A stretch of DNA of 36,965 bases, from positions 1 through 36,965 of the forward strand of contig JAJFFE010000095.1 in NCBI GenBank assembly GCA_021776775.1, given 5' to 3'. This stretch comes from Planctomycetota bacterium (GTDB taxonomy: Bacteria; Planctomycetota; UBA8108; UBA1146; JAJFFE01). The notes below the pieces were generated by a model. The model saw nothing but the letters and a program-made list of their open reading frames with translations, was not told the origin of the DNA and ran no database searches. Position 1 is the first letter of the stretch. Every line of letters begins with the position of its first letter. The translations under genes and the position numbers were made by a program. This document shows positions 32,954-36,965 of the stretch, in pieces.

Positions 32954-33661
32954 ATGAAGAAACTCATCGGAACACCGCTGATCATTCTCGGCATCGCGGT
33001 CGCGACGCTCACCGCGACCACCGCGTACACGCCCCTCGTCGAAGGGCTGTCGCTTGACCCGCCGTTGACCCTTTCCTCGCCGGCCGGAGCGCAGGTGGAC
33101 GATCCCACTCAGCCGATCGTCGCGGCCGGCACCACGCTCACCGTCGACACGTTGCAGTCCCTCACCGATGCCAAAGTAGCGCGAGTGCGCGTGAAGGAGT
33201 TCGCCTTCGCACGCTGGCCCGAACGGTGGTGGTTCGTGCTCGCCTGCGTCAGTTTGCTGGTGGGTAGTCTGTTGATGCGACATAGCGCGGCCGACGCGTT
33301 AGCCGCAGCGGGCGCGACCGCCACCAACCGGGCGACCGCCGACGTCTTGAAGGAAGTCGTCGAAGCGTTGACCCGCGTGCGCGCGATCGTCGACGAGGAC
33401 GCGCCGCTGGGCGAAGCGTGCCGGACCATCGAGACCCTTCAGCGCGGTGCCCTCGGAGGGTTCGTCGAGGACCGGCAATCGATCGCCGATCGACACGGAC
33501 TTGCCCGCCTCGCCCGGGTCATGGATCGGTTTGCCGCCGGTGATCGCCTCGTCAACCGCTCCTGGTCCGCCGCGGCCGACGGCTACCGCGGCGAAACGAG
33601 CGATTGCCTGGGCCGAGCGATCGACGCCTTCGAAGACGCGCGCTTACGCCTCGAGGCGTAA
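32954..33661 (+). CDS. Small membrane protein co-transcribed with the OPT transporter
   Basis: The 235-residue product starts at ATG 32954, 8 nt after the OPT stop. It has an N-terminal TM segment (about 4-25, GTPLIILGIAVATLTATTAY), an extracytoplasmic domain (about 28-90), a second TM (about 95-112, WWFVLACVSLLVGSLLM) and a cytoplasmic helical C-terminal half (about 115-235) rich in Ala/Arg. No domain is recognised. Tight coupling suggests an accessory or regulatory partner of the transporter. Confidence 0.85.
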   Translation: MKKLIGTPLIILGIAVATLTATTAYTPLVEGLSLDPPLTLSSPAGAQVDDPTQPIVAAGTTLTVDTLQSLTDAKVARVRVKEFAFARWPERWWFVLACVSLLVGSLLMRHSAADALAAAGATATNRATADVLKEVVEALTRVRAIVDEDAPLGEACRTIETLQRGALGGFVEDRQSIADRHGLARLARVMDRFAAGDRLVNRSWSAAADGYRGETSDCLGRAIDAFEDARLRLEA

Positions 33662-33683
33662 GCGCTGGTCTACGTCAAGCGGG

Positions 33684-35051
33684 TCAACACCCTGCCGTGG
33701 TCAAGCAGTCCAGCCCGTCGAGGGTGGGATCAAGCCCACAACCATCCGACGGCGCGGGAGCCGGCGGCGCCGCTCCGGCGGCGAACAAGAACTGCAGCTT
33801 GTAGAACGCGTCCCCGATGTCGAGCCCGCCGTTGTCGTTGGCGTCGCAGGCGTCGAGACACAACGGCTCCTCGGTCCCGAGAAAGAGATGCTGAAGCAGC
33901 ACAATGACGTCGGCGAGGTTGCACGTACCGTCGCCGCTACAGTCTCCGCGGATGAACGGAGCAAAGCCTGTCTTGAAGTGGAGCATGACTTCCGTCTTGG
34001 TGCTGTCGTCGCTCTGCCCCAGCTCGATCGAATTGTTCAAGACCTTGCCCGGCTCGCCAGGGACACCCGGGACGAACGGGAACTCCGTCCGGTAGTAGAT
34101 CGCAACGTCGTAGTGCGAGTCCGGGGGGCCGTTGGTCTTGCGAATAACCGGGCCCGCGTTGTCGCCGAGAAGATCGGTTGCGAACGGTCCGGTACCGGTA
34201 GGAAACAATCGATCGGTACTGTCGTCCGACGTGCTGTCGCCGTCATAAGCCTCGGTCCAACCGGTCAGATCCAGAGTTGCGTGCGCCAAGCCTGTGATCT
34301 GAGCACAGCTGTCGTCACCATCCGGAACGACATTGCCGTCACCCAACCGCCCGGCCACGCCGTCATAGTTTGCAAACGGAGTGAGGTTGTCGAATCCCCA
34401 AATGTCGGCGCCTTCGATGTACACGCCGACTCCGGCCAGGATGAGGTCCGCCAACAACTGACCGTCAGACTGCGTCAGTGCGTAGTTATTGGGAAACGTC
34501 CCGCAACAAACCCACACGACATCTCCCGGGCCGAGCTGCTCCGCGCAGATCTCGTCGAACCCGTCGGCACGAATGAAGTTCTTCGTCGACAACGTGAAGA
34601 AGCTCATCCAGCCGCCCGCGCTGTCGATCATCCCGGCACTGGCGACCTCCAAGACGACGTTAGTACGGTCGACGAGACCAGCCAAGTGGTTGTGAGGCAC
34701 TGCCGTCATCGAGGTCGTTCCCGCGGGACAGGTCGAAACGACTTGTACGCCGAAGTTGCCCGGCGGAAGGTCGAGTGCCACCGACGTCGGCTGCGCCATC
34801 CCCGGAGTGACCGGAAGGATGACCTGAGCGACGACCATCAATGTCATGGGGTCGATCGCACGAACTTGAAAGCTGTCGTAGAGGATCGGGTTGGTCCAGC
34901 TGACCAGCGCCTGACCGGTGTCACAGTTCGTCGTCGTATCCAGGTTGCTGACCGACGGGCACATCACCTGGCCGTGGACGGTGGGCATGGTCAACAAGGC
35001 CACCATCGCGGCGGCCAACGTGGTCTTCCAGTGCATCGACTTCAATGGCAT
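33684..35051 (-). CDS. Secreted protein with C-terminal dockerin-like EF-hand module
   Basis: The 455-residue protein starts at ATG 35051 with GGAG 7 nt upstream. A Sec signal peptide (about 1-28) ends near TVHGQ. A large central region (about 30-360) is rich in Asp/Gly and has Cys pairs; CCGTFPNNYALTQSDGQLLADLILAGVGVYIEG reads like a beta-roll or a domain of the peptidase-inhibitor or 'ThuA-like' type, but I cannot assign it. The C-terminal module (about 365-415: GDCSGDGTCNLADVIVLLQHLF and ACDANDNGGLDIGDAFYKLQFLF) is a pair of calcium-binding loops as in type I dockerins, common in planctomycete secretomes. It probably attaches the protein to a surface or extracellular complex. Cohesin partners are not visible here. 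Confidence 0.9.
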   Translation of the reverse strand: MPLKSMHWKTTLAAAMVALLTMPTVHGQVMCPSVSNLDTTTNCDTGQALVSWTNPILYDSFQVRAIDPMTLMVVAQVILPVTPGMAQPTSVALDLPPGNFGVQVVSTCPAGTTSMTAVPHNHLAGLVDRTNVVLEVASAGMIDSAGGWMSFFTLSTKNFIRADGFDEICAEQLGPGDVVWVCCGTFPNNYALTQSDGQLLADLILAGVGVYIEGADIWGFDNLTPFANYDGVAGRLGDGNVVPDGDDSCAQITGLAHATLDLTGWTEAYDGDSTSDDSTDRLFPTGTGPFATDLLGDNAGPVIRKTNGPPDSHYDVAIYYRTEFPFVPGVPGEPGKVLNNSIELGQSDDSTKTEVMLHFKTGFAPFIRGDCSGDGTCNLADVIVLLQHLFLGTEEPLCLDACDANDNGGLDIGDAFYKLQFLFAAGAAPPAPAPSDGCGLDPTLDGLDCLTTAGC

Positions 35052-35465
35052 CGGTCACTCCTTAGTTGCGAACTCTTGCGGATAGATCGGGGTCGCGGTC
35101 GCGCCCGGCGTGCGCGAAACACGCGCTGGGGGCCGACACGAAGTAACTCCGAACCGGCTAGTGGCCCAACCCGGAATTCGAGTGTACCGTGACAGACCTG
35201 TCGAGAAATTCCCGTAAAACTCGTCGAGCACAGCGACGCGACCGACACCCCCCAGGACGGCGCAACGGGCACCTACGCCCGGTTGCTCGCCGGAAGCAGT
35301 ACGCCCCTGTCGAGCTTTTCGGTGCTCCCGGAAGGACTTAGGACACTCACCGCGATCGGACCCTGCCGTCAAACGTCTGGAAATCGATCGGCTTTCGAGT
35401 ATCGTGCGCGCGACCATCGCCAGGGACGACCCCTGTCGATCCCCGCTTCGACTCGAAGGTAAACC
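35052..35465. other. Intergenic region, divergent promoters presumed
   Basis: These 414 bases lie between the divergent dockerin-like protein gene and the TPR protein gene. A long minus-strand frame through it gives an Arg/Ser/Pro-rich, non-protein-like translation with no ribosome site. I found no convincing promoter elements, hairpin with T-tract, or RNA gene. Confidence 0.45.
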
Positions 35466-36215
35466 GTGTACACGCTCTTCATCGCCCTCGGTATCGGTGT
35501 CTCGCTCAGCGTCCTCTGGGCCGTCGTCTTGTTTCCCGGTGCCTACATTGTCGGCCCAATCCTGGGAATGGTCGCTTTCTTGATCGCGTTTGCTCTGCTG
35601 TCGCGCCGACTCATGAAGCAGATCCAGCCAAAACTGATGGAGGCGCAGAAGCTCGCGCAAAGCAATCAGATCAAGAAGGCGGTCGAGACGCTCGAAGAGT
35701 TGCGCCCCTTCTCGAAGTGGCAACTGCTGCTCGAAGGCCAGGTCAACGCGCAGATCGGTATGTTCGCGTATCACGAAGACGAGGACCGCGCTTACGACTT
35801 CCTACTCAAAGCGTCCCCTCGCGCTCCCGACGCCTTCTTGTTGCGCGCGGCCATCGAGTACCGCCGCGGCGATAACGACACCGCCGTCGCGAGCTGCGAG
35901 GCTGGCATCCGTTCGAACAAGAAGCACGCGATGCTCTACAACATGCTCGCATGGCTTCACCAACAAGAGGACGACAACGACAGTGCCCTCAAGGTCCTCA
36001 ACCGTTACTTGGCGATCGAAAAAACCAACGACGCCACTCGAAGCAACGCCGAACGGCTACAGAACGCGCAAAAACTCGACATGCGTCAGTTCGGGGATAT
36101 GTGGTATCTGCTGAAGATCGACCGCCCCCCGGCACAGATGGGTATGATGACCGGCCGCAAAGGCTTCCGTCAGCCCAAGGGTGCCAACAAGAAACCGAAG
36201 CGCAAAAAACGCTGA
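35466..36215 (+). CDS. TPR-repeat membrane protein
   Basis: The 249-residue product starts at GTG 35466 with GAAGG 6 nt upstream. Two TM helices (about 3-23 and 27-46) are followed by a soluble region of helical repeats (about 55-205). Parts like KKAVETLEELRPFSKWQLLLEG, APDAFLLRAAIEYRRGDNDTAV and AMLYNMLAWLHQQEDDNDSAL fit tetratricopeptide repeats, which scaffold protein complexes. The tail is strongly basic (KKPKRKKR). It ends 26 nt before arfB on the same strand, so they may be co-transcribed. Confidence 0.88.
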   Translation: MYTLFIALGIGVSLSVLWAVVLFPGAYIVGPILGMVAFLIAFALLSRRLMKQIQPKLMEAQKLAQSNQIKKAVETLEELRPFSKWQLLLEGQVNAQIGMFAYHEDEDRAYDFLLKASPRAPDAFLLRAAIEYRRGDNDTAVASCEAGIRSNKKHAMLYNMLAWLHQQEDDNDSALKVLNRYLAIEKTNDATRSNAERLQNAQKLDMRQFGDMWYLLKIDRPPAQMGMMTGRKGFRQPKGANKKPKRKKR

Positions 36216-36241
36216 GACTCTGAAACACGACGACTGCCACC

Positions 36242-36691
36242 ATGCCCGAACCGACCCCCGACCCCGTAGGCTTCGAGTGGAGGCACGATCGAGTCATTCC
36301 GTGGAGTGAACTCCGCTTCGAACAGAGCATCGGCGGCGGTCCCGGCGGTCAACACGTCAACAAGACCGCGACCCGCGTCACCCTGATCTGGTCCCCCGCC
36401 ACGTCGTCCGCCTTCGCCGACCACGAAGTGCGCAAGATCTGTACGAACCTCCGCACCAGAATCAACAGCGCCGGTGAACTGCGGCTGCGCAGCGGAGCGA
36501 ATCGAAGCGCACGCCGCAACCGCGACGAGTGCCTCTCCCTCATGTCGCAACTCCTGAAGGAAGCCCTCACCACGCAACGTCGCCGCGTGGCCACCAAGCC
36601 GACCCGGTCCTCGAAGAAACGCCGCGTCGACCAAAAACGACGCCGCTCCGATGTAAAAAAGAACCGCAAGCGCCCGGGCCGCGACGACTAG
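36242..36691 (+). CDS. arfB: ArfB-like peptidyl-tRNA hydrolase (ribosome rescue)
   Basis: The 149-residue protein belongs to the class I release-factor family without codon-recognition domains. The GGQ loop is GGGPGGQHVNK (about 31-41, GGQ at 35-37), followed by TATRVTLIW, as in ArfB/YaeJ and mitochondrial ICT1. It releases stalled nascent chains by entering the empty mRNA channel with its C-terminal tail, and that tail here is a long Lys/Arg-rich stretch (about 105-149), as expected. ATG 36242 gives the family length (~140). Confidence 0.94.
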   Translation: MPEPTPDPVGFEWRHDRVIPWSELRFEQSIGGGPGGQHVNKTATRVTLIWSPATSSAFADHEVRKICTNLRTRINSAGELRLRSGANRSARRNRDECLSLMSQLLKEALTTQRRRVATKPTRSSKKRRVDQKRRRSDVKKNRKRPGRDD

Positions 36692-36900
36692 CGAAGCGCG
36701 CCGTGTCGCGGGACGTCGATCGCGACCAGCCGAGCCGACAACACACTGCTCGATGAATGGCCTGATGATTGGCTAGGGGCACCCGCTTCGCTCACATCCG
36801 TCGCACGATGTGCCGTGAGTTTACCCGGCCCTGAAGCACACGGACGGCCCGACCACATAGCAGCGTCGCGTCCAACAGGGTCGCTCGGCGGGCACGCGGA

Positions 36901-36945
36901 TCCATCGAGCGACAATCCACAACCGGGTATGACGAAGTGGACATG
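36901..36945 (-). pseudogene. IS91-like HUH transposase trace
   Basis: Fifteen minus-strand codons read HVHFVIPGCGLSLDG, close to the HVHFVVPGGGLSxDG segment of IS91-family/Y2-type transposases, where His-hydrophobic-His is the metal-binding HUH motif. No similarity can be followed in the same frame downstream (toward 36690). A neighbouring frame gives RWIRVPAE, the kind of sequence expected next, so the element appears degraded. The 274 bases from the arfB stop to the window end otherwise hold no gene. The upstream part would lie outside the window. Evidence is short, so confidence is moderate. Confidence 0.4.
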
Positions 36946-36965
36946 ACGTGGGGGGCGCATCGTGG

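Noticed and set aside
1..36965. CRISPR array, rRNA, phage or toxin-antitoxin module
   Set aside because: No direct-repeat/spacer pattern, no rRNA-like stretch and no paired toxin or antitoxin frames were seen. The nucleotidyltransferase has no HEPN partner beside it.

Overview
The window looks like a chromosomal segment of a GC-rich Planctomycetota bacterium. This is an inference from gene content. A secreted protein ends in a dockerin-like EF-hand module of the planctomycete type. Two Ser/Thr kinases sit beside ECF sigma factors, and one of those sigma factors has the TIGR02999-like sequence common in planctomycetes and acidobacteria. One kinase carries an FGE-sulfatase domain. A BlaI/BlaR1-type pair and a DUF3299 lipoprotein are also present. 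I found no rRNA, tRNA, CRISPR array or intact insertion sequence.

Layout, left to right. 1-5.7 kb: the 3' end of a histidine kinase, a YceI-like protein (-), an OB-like lipoprotein (+), a type II pseudopilin that appears frameshifted (+), a membrane-anchored protein with a DUF4384-like domain (+), a small conserved protein (-) and a lipoprotein (+). 5.8-20.3 kb is a signalling block. It holds kinase-FGE (+) convergent with ECF sigma 1 (-); blaI-blaR1 (-) with a very large BlaR1 and a clear terminator; a fucose/arabinose-isomerase-like protein (+); and ECF sigma 2 (+), whose 3' end overlaps a giant multi-TM kinase (-).

20.4-24.4 kb is a minus-strand run: ABC ATPase, FtsX/MacB-type permease, His-rich lipoprotein, DUF3299 lipoprotein and a nucleotidyltransferase. 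The first four resemble the Zrg zinc-uptake set of Vibrio, so a metal-acquisition role is inferred. 24.7-30.4 kb: a 55-codon small gene, a quinone-oxidoreductase-like MDR protein translationally coupled to polyphosphate kinase (ppk1), then convergent exopolyphosphatase (ppx) and SixA-type phosphatase. ppk1 and ppx share their last 60 bp, which makes a compact polyphosphate module.

30.5-37 kb: an OPT-family transporter with an unusual extramembrane insertion carrying two Ca-binding-like Asp loops, a co-transcribed small membrane protein, the dockerin-like secreted protein (-), a TPR membrane protein, an ArfB-like ribosome rescue factor, and at the right edge a short trace of an IS91-like HUH transposase.

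The most notable signals are the two independent convergent ECF/kinase pairs, one with a non-canonical sigma-2 region that suggests control by phosphorylation; the repeat-filled BlaR1 tail; and the OPT transporter with Ca-loop-like motifs.
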